A stretch of DNA of 62,634 nt from assembly GCA_038526735.1 (NCBI GenBank), contig JBCBGM010000013.1, positions 1 through 62,634 of the forward strand, written 5' to 3'. Of the stretch, positions 16,797 through 26,029 are shown piece after piece. Made by a program: the position numbers and the translations under genes. Source of the stretch: Rubricella sp038526735 (GTDB taxonomy: Bacteria > Pseudomonadota > Alphaproteobacteria > Rhodobacterales > Rhodobacteraceae). Within the stretch, counting starts at the first letter, position 1. Every line of letters starts with the position of its first letter. Under the pieces are notes generated by a model, which searched no databases, had not been told where the DNA came from, and saw only the letters and a list, made by a program, of their open reading frames with translations.

Positions 16797-17656
16797 GCCG
16801 CACCCGCGCCACATCCATCGGGTTTGGCGCGGTTCTGCTCTGGGCGACCCTGGCGCTGTTCACGGTTGGCGCATCTGACATCCCACCCTTCCAACTCACT
16901 GCCCTGTGCTTCGGATTGGCCGGGGTACTCGGCCTCATCTGGATGGCCGCGACAGGGCGCAAACCGGGCCGTCTTCCGCTAAGGGTCTGGGCGATAGGGG
17001 TTTTGGGGCTGTTCGGATACCACGCGCTCTACTTCACCGCCCTGCAAAACGCCCCACCCGCCGAGGCCGGGTTAATCGCCTATCTCTGGCCCTTGCTGAT
17101 CGTCATCTTCTCCGGCCTCCTGCCCGGAGAGGCCCTCAAAGCCCGGCACCTCATCGGCGCAGTCATCGCCGGAAGCGGTGCAGCACTCATCTTGATCGGC
17201 GGCGGTGTCAGCTTTTCAGGCGGATTCGCGACCGGATACCTCGCCGCCATCGCCTGCGCCTTCGTCTGGTCCGGATACTCGGTCCTCAGCCGCGTCGTCG
17301 GCGACATCCCGACAGAGGCAGTGGCCTATTTCTGCCTCGCCACCGCTGCCCTTTCAGCGGCCACGCATCTCTTTCTGGAAACCACCGTTTGGCCAAGCGA
17401 CACGCTCGGATGGGCCAGCGTCGCCGCATTAGGGCTCGGGCCCGTCGGGCTTGCCTTTTTCCTCTGGGACATCGGCGTCAAGCACGGCGATATTCAGCTT
17501 TTGGGCACCACGTCCTATGCCGCGCCGCTGCTCTCAACGCTTATTCTCGTGGGTGTAGGTGCCGCGCCGTTAACGCTCACTCTAGCGCTTGCTGCGATCC
17601 TCATCACCGGCGGCGCGGTGATCGCCGCCGGTGTATTCAGCAACGATCAGGCGTAG
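16793..17656 (+). CDS. EamA/DMT family transporter
   Basis: The 287-residue protein has about ten hydrophobic helices in two EamA halves. Landmarks are the conserved AGLIAYLWPLLIVIFS in the first half and FSGGFATGYLAAIACAFVWSGYSV in the second. DMT exporters often move amino acids or metabolites out of the cell; the substrate here is unknown. The ATGA overlap with the amidotransferase gene supports co-expression. It converges on the ydcH-like gene with a 10-base overlap. Confidence 0.88.
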   Translation: MSRTRATSIGFGAVLLWATLALFTVGASDIPPFQLTALCFGLAGVLGLIWMAATGRKPGRLPLRVWAIGVLGLFGYHALYFTALQNAPPAEAGLIAYLWPLLIVIFSGLLPGEALKARHLIGAVIAGSGAALILIGGGVSFSGGFATGYLAAIACAFVWSGYSVLSRVVGDIPTEAVAYFCLATAALSAATHLFLETTVWPSDTLGWASVAALGLGPVGLAFFLWDIGVKHGDIQLLGTTSYAAPLLSTLILVGVGAAPLTLTLALAAILITGGAVIAAGVFSNDQA

Positions 17657-17817
17657 TGCCCGAGACGTGAGATCTCTTCCTTCAACTTCAGCTTTTCGCG
17701 CTTCAACGCGCGCACTTCCAGATCATCGGCCGCCAGATGACGCTCCTCTTCCTCAACTTTTTGGGACAGGACCGCGTGCTTTCTCCGCAGCTCCTCCAGA
17801 TGTGCTGTAACGCTCAT
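17647..17817 (-). CDS. YdcH/DUF465 family small coiled-coil protein
   Basis: This 56-residue protein (MSVTAHLEELRRKHAVLSQ, then ALKREKLKLKEEISRL near the end) is a short two-helix, charge-rich coiled coil of the DUF465 family. The function of the family is not settled. The start has GGAGGG 6-7 bases upstream; an earlier start would add 15 residues unlike the family. Confidence 0.85.
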   Translation of the reverse strand: MSVTAHLEELRRKHAVLSQKVEEEERHLAADDLEVRALKREKLKLKEEISRLGHYA

Positions 17818-17927
17818 ATCATCCCTCCTGTGCTGATGTTTTGGAGGTTCAGCGCACCACAAGAGCTGCGCAAAGTCACTTCTGGAATTTTGAAGATTTT
17901 AGGCGTATTGTTCGCGCAACGTCGCTA

Positions 17928-18665
17928 CTAGAGCGCTTCTCCCCCATCCAAAATTCGCATTGCTGCCTCGGTCAGATCCGTGAAATCGCCCTCGTGGCTG
18001 GCATTTGCATGCACAGTAAACGGCGCCAAAAGCTCCAGTTTTGCTTTAGAACCCTTCACACCGCGCAAAATCACTCGCTTCGCAGGCCGCCCGGTCCGAG
18101 ACTGCAGCGGCAGGATACGCACCGCCCCAACGCGCGGCGACAGGGCAGTGAGCATCTCACCCAACCGCTCGGTGCGGTGGATCAGGCTGATCGTCCCGCG
18201 CGGCTTCAGCCGCCGGATCGCAACGTCAATCCACGCCCCAAGGTCCATTGATTCGCGAAACGCCATGTTGCGGCCCACATCATCCGACGCATGCCCCTCG
18301 TCGGGGTCAAAGAACGGCGGATTGGAGATCACGTGGTCAAAACTCCGGGCGCGCACGGCCTCCGGCATCCGCGCCGCATCCCCCACCACAACCTCAAGCG
18401 AAGCCGCGTTGAAAGCCGCATTGCGCTCTGCCAACGCGGCATATTCAGGCTGCACCTCTAACCCAGTCAACTGCACCCCAGGCACCCGCGCCGCCACACA
18501 CAAACTCGCGGCCCCAACCCCCACACCAAGGTCAAATACACTCTCGCCGGGCTTTGCAGGGCACGCCGCCGCCAGAAAAACCGCATCCGTCGCCGCGCGG
18601 TAGCCAACGGCGGGCTGCTCCAGCATCACCCGCCCGCCCAAAAACGCATCGCGCGTGGTGGTCAC
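17928..18665 (-). CDS. TrmN6-like tRNA1(Val) adenine-N6 methyltransferase
   Basis: The 245-residue class I SAM methyltransferase has the motif I region VFDLGVGVGAASL and the catalytic NPPF motif in VISNPPFFDPDE, typical of amino-methylating enzymes. It fits the TrmN6/YfiC family that methylates A37 of tRNA1(Val), although related enzymes act on other substrates. Translation starts at GTG 18665, whose GTGA overlaps the stop of the DUF2007 gene upstream. Confidence 0.85.
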   Translation of the reverse strand: MTTTRDAFLGGRVMLEQPAVGYRAATDAVFLAAACPAKPGESVFDLGVGVGAASLCVAARVPGVQLTGLEVQPEYAALAERNAAFNAASLEVVVGDAARMPEAVRARSFDHVISNPPFFDPDEGHASDDVGRNMAFRESMDLGAWIDVAIRRLKPRGTISLIHRTERLGEMLTALSPRVGAVRILPLQSRTGRPAKRVILRGVKGSKAKLELLAPFTVHANASHEGDFTDLTEAAMRILDGGEAL

Positions 18666-18874
18666 GGCAGATCAAACCCGTTGTCGCGCAAAATCGCGGC
18701 GGCACGAAACTTCGCCCGACGCTCCACCAACACCCGGCGCGGCAAGATGCCGATGGACCCTTCCAGCGCACTCATGTGGACGTCCATCACGAAGCATTCT
18801 ATGTCTTCGGCGCGGAGGAGTGCAGTGATGAAGGCGATCTCGGTCGGATCATTGGTGCGGAACAATTCTTCCAT
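18662..18874 (-). CDS. DUF2007 family protein
   Basis: The 70-residue protein (MEELFRTNDPTEIAFITALL, then ECFVMDVHMSALEGSIGILPRRVLV in part) matches the short DUF2007 fold, a GlnB-like beta-alpha protein proposed to sense signals; no function is known. It is coupled to the methyltransferase by a GTGA overlap and is divergent from ispB with 36 bases between starts. Confidence 0.88.
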   Translation of the reverse strand: MEELFRTNDPTEIAFITALLRAEDIECFVMDVHMSALEGSIGILPRRVLVERRAKFRAAAILRDNGFDLP

Positions 18875-18910
18875 AGATTTCAAGTCCCTTCCGAAAGGAT
18901 CACCCCTGAA

Positions 18911-19891
18911 ATGAACCCGGTTGAGCGGCTCCAAACTGATCTGGCCCCGAAAATGGACGCCGTCAACGCCCTCATCCGGGATCGGATGGCCTCTGAGCAC
19001 GCGCCGCGCATCCCAGAGGTGACCGCGCATCTTGTCGAGGCGGGTGGCAAACGCGTCCGCCCCCTGCTCACCTTGGCATCCGCAGCGGTGAATGGCTACG
19101 ACGGAGACCACGACGTAAAGCTCGCGGCGACGGTGGAGTTCATTCACACCGCGACGCTCTTGCATGACGACGTGGTCGATGAGAGCGAACAGCGCCGCGG
19201 TCGCCCCACCGCCAACCTTTTGTGGGACAATCAATCGAGCGTCTTGGTCGGCGACTACCTCTTCGCCCGCTCCTTCCAACTGATGGTCGAAACCGACAGC
19301 CTGCGCGTGCTCGACATCCTCGCAAACGCCGCCGCAGTGGTTGCCGAGGGGGAGGTCTTGCAGCTCTCCGTCGCGCGCAATCTTGGCGTGACGGAAGAGA
19401 CCTACATCAAGGTGATCCGGGGCAAGACGGCGGCGCTTTTCTCTGCGGCAACCGAGGTGGGCGCGGTAATCGCGGGTGCGTCCGCCAATGCCGTTGAGGC
19501 GATGCGCACCTATGGTGACGGTCTCGGCATTGCGTTTCAGATGGCCGACGACCTGCTCGACTTTGGAGGGGTCGCAGCGGAGCTCGGTAAAAACACCGGC
19601 GATGATCTACGCGAGGGCAAAATGACCATGCCGATCATCATCGCGCTCGCCCGCTGCGACGCCGACGAGCGCGCGTTCTTCGAGCGCGTGATTGGCCGTG
19701 GCAAAGTGCAGGAGGGCGATGTGGAGCACGCGCTCTCGATCCTGAAAAAGACCGGCGCGCTGGAAGAAACCCGAGAGCGCGCACTGGCCTGGGCGGAGGC
19801 GTCTCGCGGCGCGCTGGAGCTTGTTCCACAGGGCGCGCTGACCGACACCCTCTCTGACCTCACCGAATACGTGGTGCGGCGAATCAGTTAA
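18911..19891 (+). CDS. ispB: polyprenyl diphosphate synthase
   Basis: This enzyme adds isopentenyl units to make the long side-chain precursor of ubiquinone. The 326-residue product has both Asp-rich motifs, DDVVD at 86-90 and DDLLD at 213-217, and the GGKRVRP element at 45-51. An octa- or decaprenyl product is likely for the quinone of this group but cannot be read from sequence. The start MNPVERLQTDL is the first ATG of the conserved part. It converges on ispE with an 8-base overlap. Confidence 0.93.
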   Translation: MNPVERLQTDLAPKMDAVNALIRDRMASEHAPRIPEVTAHLVEAGGKRVRPLLTLASAAVNGYDGDHDVKLAATVEFIHTATLLHDDVVDESEQRRGRPTANLLWDNQSSVLVGDYLFARSFQLMVETDSLRVLDILANAAAVVAEGEVLQLSVARNLGVTEETYIKVIRGKTAALFSAATEVGAVIAGASANAVEAMRTYGDGLGIAFQMADDLLDFGGVAAELGKNTGDDLREGKMTMPIIIALARCDADERAFFERVIGRGKVQEGDVEHALSILKKTGALEETRERALAWAEASRGALELVPQGALTDTLSDLTEYVVRRIS

Positions 19892-20717
19892 CAGGTGCCG
19901 CCGCGACCCACCACTTTGGTGCGTTGCTTCTGATCCTATCGGCAGCCCTCAAAGCCGCGCTTTCACTCGCAAAAATCCCATACGTGGTCGCGCCAGACCC
20001 AGACATCCGGGCCAAAAGCGCATCCGCCTGGGTTAACGCATCAAGGCACTCCGAGATCACCGGGCAGAGCAGCTTTGCAGGGGCCTTAAGATCATTGCGC
20101 TGCGTGGCCAGGAAGCCAGCCAAGCTCTCTGCATCGCGCAGCTCCGGCCACGGGTCGCAGGGCGCGTTGTGCACCTGCTCCAACCCGCGAAACACCTCTG
20201 GCGTTGAGACCGCGACCCCCGGATTGACCAGCACCATCCAGTGCGGCGGCACCCCCGCCAGCGGCGTAATCACCTCCCCGATCCCAGACATGCGCTGCGG
20301 CACCGGGTTGATGCACACCGGCACATCCGCACCGAGGGAGACGACATCCGCCGGCATCGGCAATCCCGTCTCCCGCGCCAAAAGCCGCAAGACCGCCGCC
20401 GCATCCGAGGAGCCACCCCCAATGCCCGAGGTCAGCGGCAAGCGTTTGTCGAGGTGCAGCGCGCCCTTGCTCCCCATAAACTCAGCCGCCTGCACCACCA
20501 GATTGTCCGCGTCACTCGCAAGATCGATGCCAAACGGCCCACCCAGCGTCAGCCCCAGCCGTGACGAGGGCTCATAGCGCAGCACATCGCCCACGCGCGG
20601 GAAAACCACGAAGCTGTCGAGCATGTGATACCCGTCGGGCCGCCGCCCGGTGACATGCAGTGTCAGATTAACCTTGGCGGGCGCGAGCTCTGCGCCGTCG
20701 CCTAGATCAGTCCACAT
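19884..20717 (-). CDS. ispE: 4-diphosphocytidyl-2-C-methyl-D-erythritol kinase
   Basis: IspE phosphorylates CDP-methylerythritol in the non-mevalonate isoprenoid route. The 277-residue GHMP kinase has the N-terminal APAKVNLTLHV with Lys15, the ATP-binding GIGGGSSDAAA at about 98-108 and the late GSGATTYGIF motif. It starts 11 bases inside the end of the TPR gene, so the two are coupled. It faces ispB, a neighbour from the same pathway. Confidence 0.95.
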   Translation of the reverse strand: MWTDLGDGAELAPAKVNLTLHVTGRRPDGYHMLDSFVVFPRVGDVLRYEPSSRLGLTLGGPFGIDLASDADNLVVQAAEFMGSKGALHLDKRLPLTSGIGGGSSDAAAVLRLLARETGLPMPADVVSLGADVPVCINPVPQRMSGIGEVITPLAGVPPHWMVLVNPGVAVSTPEVFRGLEQVHNAPCDPWPELRDAESLAGFLATQRNDLKAPAKLLCPVISECLDALTQADALLARMSGSGATTYGIFASESAALRAADRIRSNAPKWWVAAAPVN

Positions 20718-22404
20718 TCCGCGCCTCTTGCAGCGGAACGTAACCTTCTTCTAGGCGCACGGCGTCGAGGCCAACCTCAAGCTTGCGCAAAATACGCGTG
20801 CGATCTTCAGGCTCCGGATCAAACGAAAGCGCGCGGTTCCATTGAAACTCCGCCTCTCGCTCGCGACCAACCATCCAATACGCATCCCCAAGATGGTCGT
20901 TGATCACCGGGTCAATCGGCTCAAGCGCAACGGCCCGCTCCAGCGGCTCAACCGCCTCGTCATAGCGCTGCAGGATGAAATAGACCCACCCAAGACTATC
21001 GACGATAAAGCCGTTGCTGGGGCGTTGGGCGGCGGCGCGCTCGATCATATCCAGCGCCTCCTCGAGGTTCCGCCCCTGCTCTACAAGGCTGTAACCGAGG
21101 TAGTTCAGCACAAACGGCTGCTCGGGTGCCAGATCGAGCGCTGTGCGAAAATCAGCCTCTGCGGGGGGCCAAGTTTCAGAGAGGTGATAGGCAATCGCCC
21201 GCGCGTTATAGAGCTGCCAAAAGACGCTGTCGCGGGCGAGAGCGAGCTCTTCAGCGCGGTCGAACGCGATGATCGCCTCATCAAAACGCTCAGCGCGGCG
21301 CAGATCTTCGCCGTAGTAGTAGTGCACGCGAAGGCTCTCTGGGTATTCCGCTGCAAGGCGGGCATACACCGTCAGCGCGTCATCCGTCCGCTCCGCCGCG
21401 ATTAAAACACTCGCACGCCCAAGCCCGGCATCCACCGCCTGTGGAACCGTTGTTGGGATCTGCGCATAAGCCTCGTCCGCCAGGTCATACTGCCCCTGCC
21501 GCTCCAGAATTTCAGCCGCGAGCAACCACGCCTCCCACAACTCGGGGTCAAGATGCGTGGCGAGGCGGGTGTAGATCAGCGCGACCTCGTCATTGTCCTC
21601 TCCGAACACGCTGGCCACATCATAAAGCGCGCGGGCGAAGCCCTGCGTGGGCATCTCAAGGGCGCTAAAGCCAACGTCCTCGCCCGCAGCGATACTGTCT
21701 CTCAGCGCCTCAAACCCCTCATCCCCGAGCGTGCCGTTCAAGACGAGGTTAAGGCTCGCGACCGCCTCTGCGCGCCGATCAAGACGTGCGGCCAACTCCG
21801 CCCGCGTGCGCGTGGCATCGCGGTTCAGAATGAGCGGCGCATCGGGGTGATCGAGCAACTCCGCGGCGGCCTGCTGGTACTGCTCCAAAGCAATATTGGC
21901 CAAACCGGCATGATAGCGTGCGAACAGCCGCGTCGTGCGGTTGTCATTCATCCCCGCCCAAAACGCGAAGGCGGCGTCCTCCTCCCCCATGTTGAGTGAC
22001 AGCCAGCCACGCCAGAGGTCACTCAAGATGGGCAAAACCGCGTCGCCAGCCCCATCGAGCCGGGCAGAAGCATCGGTGAACCGCCCATCCTCCAGCGCCG
22101 AGGTGATCTCAAGCATAGACACAAGCGGATTGAGCACGTTGCCCGGATACCGATCCGCCAAGCGGATCGCAGCGGCGACATCGCCCTGCCCAATCTCCGC
22201 CCGCATCGCGCGATCAAAGAGCACCGGATTTTCACGATCATACCGCAGCGCCCGCGCGTAATAGTCAGCGGCCACCTCGTAATCGAGGCGCGCATCCGCC
22301 TGCTGTGCGGCCAGATAGGCCCCCGACAAGGTGCGCGCAGACACAGGCTCTGCCACCGCCAGCACCGCAAACGCCAAGTAAAAAACGGATGTAATGATGC
22401 GCAT
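20707..22404 (-). CDS. tetratricopeptide repeat protein
   Basis: The 565-residue protein starts with a cleavable signal (MRIITSVFYLAFAVLAVAEPVSA) and is built of TPR-like helical repeats through most of its length, best seen in the last 200 residues (for example LEEALDMIERAAAQRP and YDEAVEPLERAVALEP). It is probably a periplasmic or membrane-bound scaffold; TPR proteins with this placement before ispE are common in the group. ATG 22404 was chosen over an in-frame GTG 12 bases upstream because the GTGAGGG there serves as the ribosome binding site. Confidence 0.88.
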   Translation of the reverse strand: MRIITSVFYLAFAVLAVAEPVSARTLSGAYLAAQQADARLDYEVAADYYARALRYDRENPVLFDRAMRAEIGQGDVAAAIRLADRYPGNVLNPLVSMLEITSALEDGRFTDASARLDGAGDAVLPILSDLWRGWLSLNMGEEDAAFAFWAGMNDNRTTRLFARYHAGLANIALEQYQQAAAELLDHPDAPLILNRDATRTRAELAARLDRRAEAVASLNLVLNGTLGDEGFEALRDSIAAGEDVGFSALEMPTQGFARALYDVASVFGEDNDEVALIYTRLATHLDPELWEAWLLAAEILERQGQYDLADEAYAQIPTTVPQAVDAGLGRASVLIAAERTDDALTVYARLAAEYPESLRVHYYYGEDLRRAERFDEAIIAFDRAEELALARDSVFWQLYNARAIAYHLSETWPPAEADFRTALDLAPEQPFVLNYLGYSLVEQGRNLEEALDMIERAAAQRPSNGFIVDSLGWVYFILQRYDEAVEPLERAVALEPIDPVINDHLGDAYWMVGREREAEFQWNRALSFDPEPEDRTRILRKLEVGLDAVRLEEGYVPLQEARNVD

Positions 22405-22443
22405 GCCAGCCCTCACTGCAGGAGCCCTTGAGGGTAGAGAGGC

Positions 22444-22476
22444 AGGCGCGGGGCTGCAACCGCAGCAACCGCGCCT
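22444..22476. other. nested hairpin downstream of ETF-QO
   Basis: AGGCGCGG (22444-22451) pairs with CCGCGCCT (22469-22476), and GCTGC/GCAGC form an inner stem with an AACC loop. It lies just after the ETF-QO stop. Only a CTCTCT run follows on that strand, so it is a weak terminator or an RNA-stabilising end. Confidence 0.4.
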
Positions 22477-22482
22477 TTCCGT

Positions 22483-24138
22483 TCACATGTTCGGGTAATT
22501 CGGCCCTTCACCGCCCTGCGGGACCGCCCAGGTGATGTTCTGGCTGGGGTCTTTGATATCGCAAGTTTTGCAGTGCACGCAGTTTTGCGCGTTGATCTGG
22601 AAGCGCGGGTTAGAGCCGTCCTCCTCGCGCACCACCTCATACACCCCCGCCGGGCAATAGCGCTGTGCCGGTTCTGCATATTTCGGCAGGTTCACGTGGA
22701 TCGGGAGGTCTTTGTCCGCCAGCTTCAGATGCACCGGCTGCTCTTCGGCGTGGTTGGTGGCCGAGAAAGAGACGTTGGTCAGCCGGTCAAAGCTCAGCTT
22801 TCCATCGGCTTTGGGATACTCAATCGGCTTGAAACGAGACGCGGGCGCCGTCGCCTCTGCATCCGTCTTGCCGTGCTTCACGGTGCCAAACAGCGTCTTG
22901 CCGGTGAAGTGAGCAAACCACATGTCCGCACCGCCCGCGACCAGCGATGCCACAAGGCCAAACTTCGACCAGATGGGCTTCACGTTGCGCACTTTCTTAA
23001 GGTCTTTGCCGACCTCGCCCTCGCGCAGGGCCACCTCGTAATCGGGCAACTCATCGCTCTCGCGACCCGCAGCAATCGCCGCCGCCGCAGCCTCTGCCGC
23101 CGCGATACCCGAGAGCATCGCGTTATGGTTGCCCTTAATGCGCGGCACGTTCACCAGACCGGCGGAGCATCCAAGCAGCGCGCCACCCGGGAAGGTCACC
23201 TTCGGGATCGACTGATAGCCACCCTCAGAGATCGCGCGCGCACCGTAGGCCACGCGCTTTCCGCCTTTCAGCAGCTCGGCAACCTCAGGATGGTGCTTCC
23301 ACCGCTGAAACTCACCGTACGGGTACACATGCGGGTTCTCATAGTTAAGATGCACAACGAACCCGAGATAAACCTGATTGTTTTCAGCGTGATAGATAAA
23401 ACCACCACCGCCCGCGTTTGATCCGAGCGGCCAGCCCATCGTGTGCACGACCTTGCCTTCTTTGTGCTGCTCCGGGTCAATCTCCCAGATCTCTTTCATG
23501 CCGATGCCAAACTTCGGCGCATCCGCGTTTGCATCGAGGCCGTATCGCGCGATCACCTCTTTAGAGAGCGATCCCCGCACGCCCTCAGAGAACAGCACAT
23601 ACTTGCCATGAAGCTCCATCCCCGGCTCGTAGCTGGGGCCCGGAGTGCCGTCTTTTTGCAGGCCGAATTCGCCCGCAACGACACCCTTCACCTCACCGTT
23701 CTCGCCATACACAACCTCAGAGCAGGCCATGCCGGGGAAGATCTCCACCCCGAGAGCCTCTGCCTGCTCCCCAAGCCAGCGGCACACATTGCCCATCGAG
23801 ACGATGTAGTTGCCGTGGTTGTGCAGCATCGGGGGCAGCACGAAGTTCGGAATACCGACCTGACCACCCTCACCGAGCACGATGAATTTGTCGGCGTTCA
23901 CCTCCGTCTTGATCGGCGCGCCTTTGTCTTTCCAGTCCGGGATCAGCGCGTTGAGGCCAATCGGATCAAGCACCGCACCTGACAGAATATGCGCCCCAAC
24001 CTCAGAGCCTTTTTCGAGGACAACGACGTCCAAGTCCGGATTGATCTGTTTGAGCCGAATGGCCGCAGACAGGCCCGCCGGGCCTGCGCCAACGATCACG
24101 ACGTCATAGGGCATCGACTCACGTTCAATCTCGGACAT
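22483..24138 (-). CDS. electron transfer flavoprotein-ubiquinone oxidoreductase
   Basis: ETF-QO passes electrons from electron-transfer flavoprotein to ubiquinone during fatty-acid and amino-acid oxidation, at the inner membrane. The 551-residue product has the FAD motif VIVGAGPAGLSAA near the N-terminus, the long quinone-binding middle part, and C-terminal 4Fe-4S ligands in CPAGVYEV and CVHCKTCDIKDP. The start MSEIERES has AGGAG upstream; an earlier ATG would add 8 residues. The gene is divergent from greA. Confidence 0.96.
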   Translation of the reverse strand: MSEIERESMPYDVVIVGAGPAGLSAAIRLKQINPDLDVVVLEKGSEVGAHILSGAVLDPIGLNALIPDWKDKGAPIKTEVNADKFIVLGEGGQVGIPNFVLPPMLHNHGNYIVSMGNVCRWLGEQAEALGVEIFPGMACSEVVYGENGEVKGVVAGEFGLQKDGTPGPSYEPGMELHGKYVLFSEGVRGSLSKEVIARYGLDANADAPKFGIGMKEIWEIDPEQHKEGKVVHTMGWPLGSNAGGGGFIYHAENNQVYLGFVVHLNYENPHVYPYGEFQRWKHHPEVAELLKGGKRVAYGARAISEGGYQSIPKVTFPGGALLGCSAGLVNVPRIKGNHNAMLSGIAAAEAAAAAIAAGRESDELPDYEVALREGEVGKDLKKVRNVKPIWSKFGLVASLVAGGADMWFAHFTGKTLFGTVKHGKTDAEATAPASRFKPIEYPKADGKLSFDRLTNVSFSATNHAEEQPVHLKLADKDLPIHVNLPKYAEPAQRYCPAGVYEVVREEDGSNPRFQINAQNCVHCKTCDIKDPSQNITWAVPQGGEGPNYPNM

Positions 24139-24272
24139 GTCTGGCTCCTGGCTGCATTCCATCGTCTGTGCCGCACCGCAGTATAGACCGCTGACGTTGG
24201 GGTCAAACCAGACGAGGCGTCATCCACCCCGCTGACTTAGGGTTTAAGCGGTTTTTTCCAGCCTCCGGGGGG

Positions 24273-24301
24273 TTGCGCGCCACAGGGTGGGTTCATACGC
24301 T
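24273..24301 (+). promoter_or_regulatory. candidate greA promoter
   Basis: TTGCGC and TACGCT are separated by 17 bases and lie about 85-115 bases before greA. The match to sigma-70 consensus is moderate. If used, transcription would start near 24308, a few bases before the leader hairpin. Confidence 0.3.
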
Positions 24302-24313
24302 TTGTGATGGAAT

Positions 24314-24341
24314 GGCCGTGCAGAAGCGCGGCCTCCTTTTT
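24314..24341 (+). terminator. terminator-like hairpin in the greA leader
   Basis: GGCCGTGC pairs with GCGCGGCC around the loop AGAA (one G-U pair) and is followed by TCCTTTTTAT. No plus-strand gene lies upstream, since ETF-QO is divergent. The hairpin therefore sits within the 5' leader of greA, 46 bases before its ATG, and would stop part of the greA transcripts early. Confidence 0.65.
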
Positions 24342-24386
24342 ATCAACGCGCCCTGAACAGAGGGCCAGGAAAGTGGTGAGGACAGC

Positions 24387-24857
24387 ATGGAAAAGCTGCC
24401 CATGACAGAACAAGGCTTCAAGCGGCTGGATGCGGAACTCCGCAACCTCAAGATGGAGCAACGCCCCGCCGTAATCTCTGCCATCGCAGAGGCGCGCGAG
24501 CATGGCGATTTGTCAGAGAATGCCGAGTACCACGCCGCGCGCGAAAAGCAGTCCTTCATCGAGGGGCGGATCAAAGAGCTGGAGGCGGTGATCAGCCTCG
24601 CGCAGGTCATCAAAGTCGAAGAGCTCTCAGGCCCGGTGAAGTTCGGTGCCAAGGTCAAAATCGTCGATGAGGACACCGACGAGGAAAAGACCTATCAGAT
24701 CGTGGGGGAGCATGAGGCGGATCTCGAATCCGGTAGGCTCAACCTCAAGTCGCCACTGTCCCGCGCCTTGATCGGCAAAGACGTCGGAGACTCCGTCGAA
24801 GTCAAAACCCCCGGCGGCGACCGCTCTTACGAGATCCTAGAAATCACCTACGGCTAA
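24387..24857 (+). CDS. greA: transcription elongation factor GreA
   Basis: GreA rescues backtracked RNA polymerase by stimulating transcript cleavage. The 156-residue product has the N-terminal coiled coil with the functional acidic tip (EHGDLSENAEYHAAREKQ at about 36-53) and the C-terminal FKBP-like domain ending in EILEITYG. Length and motifs are canonical. GAGG precedes the ATG. The upstream gap carries a terminator-like hairpin that may regulate it. Confidence 0.97.
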   Translation: MEKLPMTEQGFKRLDAELRNLKMEQRPAVISAIAEAREHGDLSENAEYHAAREKQSFIEGRIKELEAVISLAQVIKVEELSGPVKFGAKVKIVDEDTDEEKTYQIVGEHEADLESGRLNLKSPLSRALIGKDVGDSVEVKTPGGDRSYEILEITYG

Positions 24858-24862
24858 GCCAC

Positions 24863-26029
24863 TCACACCGGGCCACCAGACCAATAGCGCCGCAACACCA
24901 ATGCGGCGAAAAGGCCCGTCGCTGACATCACCGCAGCCGCGCCATAGGTCAGCCCGCCCAGCGCAGGGTAAATCAGCCCCGACACTGCCATGGCGCAGGC
25001 GGTCAAAAACCCTCCAAACGCCGCGCCAAAAAGCCCTTGCGCGGTGGAGGCAAGACGGTCCTCCACCGCCTCCGCGATAAAGGCGATGGCACCCAGATAC
25101 CCCACCGCAAACGTCACGATATGCAGCGCCTGCACGGCCCAGAGCAGCGGGCCCAGCGGATCGGTCATCATCAGGCTCCACCGAAGCACCCCCGCAGCCC
25201 CGGCAACCGCAATCGCCCCCACAGGCCCCAGCCGTTGCACGATGGCCGCCCCCAGCAGGAACATCAGCAACGTCTCTAGCGCCACCGGGAAGGCCCACAA
25301 GAGGCCAATGGTGCCCGTCTCAAGCCCCAGCGCCCGCCAATGCACCGACCCGTAGGCGTAGTAGACGCCGTGACTGGCCTCCGAAAATCCGATCGCCAGC
25401 AGAAACAGCACAAAGACCGGCTTGCGGGCGAGCAAGACCGCATCGCGCATCCCCGGTCGCGTGCCAGCGGGTGTCAGCCCACCCCCCGGATGCAGCAGCG
25501 CAAAGAAAATCCCCGCAAAGAGGCACGCAACAATCCAAACCCTCGCCATATCCGCGCCATAGCTCCCGATCAGCCAGCCAACCGCAAAATTCGCCACAAC
25601 AAACGCCAGTGACCCCCAGGCCCGCGCAACCCCAAACGCAAAGCCATGCGCCCGCCCGGCCGCACTTGTCAGCGCATCGGTCACTGGGATCATCCCCGGA
25701 TAGACCAGCCCCGTCGCTAATGTCGCCAAGAGCAAGACCGTGCGGTCCTCGATATAGGGATGCAGCGCAAACACCGTCGCCCCGATCGCGGAGATGATCG
25801 CCACCACCTGCCGCCGCGCGCCCAAACGATCCGCAAGCAGCGGCAGCGTCAGCCCGGCAAAGATGCGCACGAACACGCCGCAGCCGGTGTAAAACCCCAC
25901 CTCCGCCGCACTCAGCCCCCATTCCGAAAGCCACAGCGGCCAGAACGGCAGATGTGCCCCAAGCGCCCCAAAGATCAGCGCGTAAAGCGCCCCTGCCCGC
26001 AACGCCTGCGGTTTGAGCGCGGCACTCAT
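24863..26029 (-). CDS. MFS transporter (HcaT/nucleoside-symporter-like)
   Basis: The 388-residue protein has about 12 membrane helices and the early FGALGAHLPFWPLWLSEWGLS, which is the pattern of the MFS_1_like group (HcaT, sugar and nucleoside symporters). The substrate is unknown. The start MSAALKPQ overlaps the stop of the upstream hydrolase gene by ATGA (26026-26029), so it is the last gene of a three-gene operon. It ends 5 bases from the greA stop. Confidence 0.85.
   Translation of the reverse strand: MSAALKPQALRAGALYALIFGALGAHLPFWPLWLSEWGLSAAEVGFYTGCGVFVRIFAGLTLPLLADRLGARRQVVAIISAIGATVFALHPYIEDRTVLLLATLATGLVYPGMIPVTDALTSAAGRAHGFAFGVARAWGSLAFVVANFAVGWLIGSYGADMARVWIVACLFAGIFFALLHPGGGLTPAGTRPGMRDAVLLARKPVFVLFLLAIGFSEASHGVYYAYGSVHWRALGLETGTIGLLWAFPVALETLLMFLLGAAIVQRLGPVGAIAVAGAAGVLRWSLMMTDPLGPLLWAVQALHIVTFAVGYLGAIAFIAEAVEDRLASTAQGLFGAAFGGFLTACAMAVSGLIYPALGGLTYGAAAVMSATGLFAALVLRRYWSGGPV

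Noticed and set aside
24139..24386. Riboswitch upstream of greA or ETF-QO
   Set aside because: No known aptamer pattern was seen; the only clear structure is the short terminator-like hairpin.
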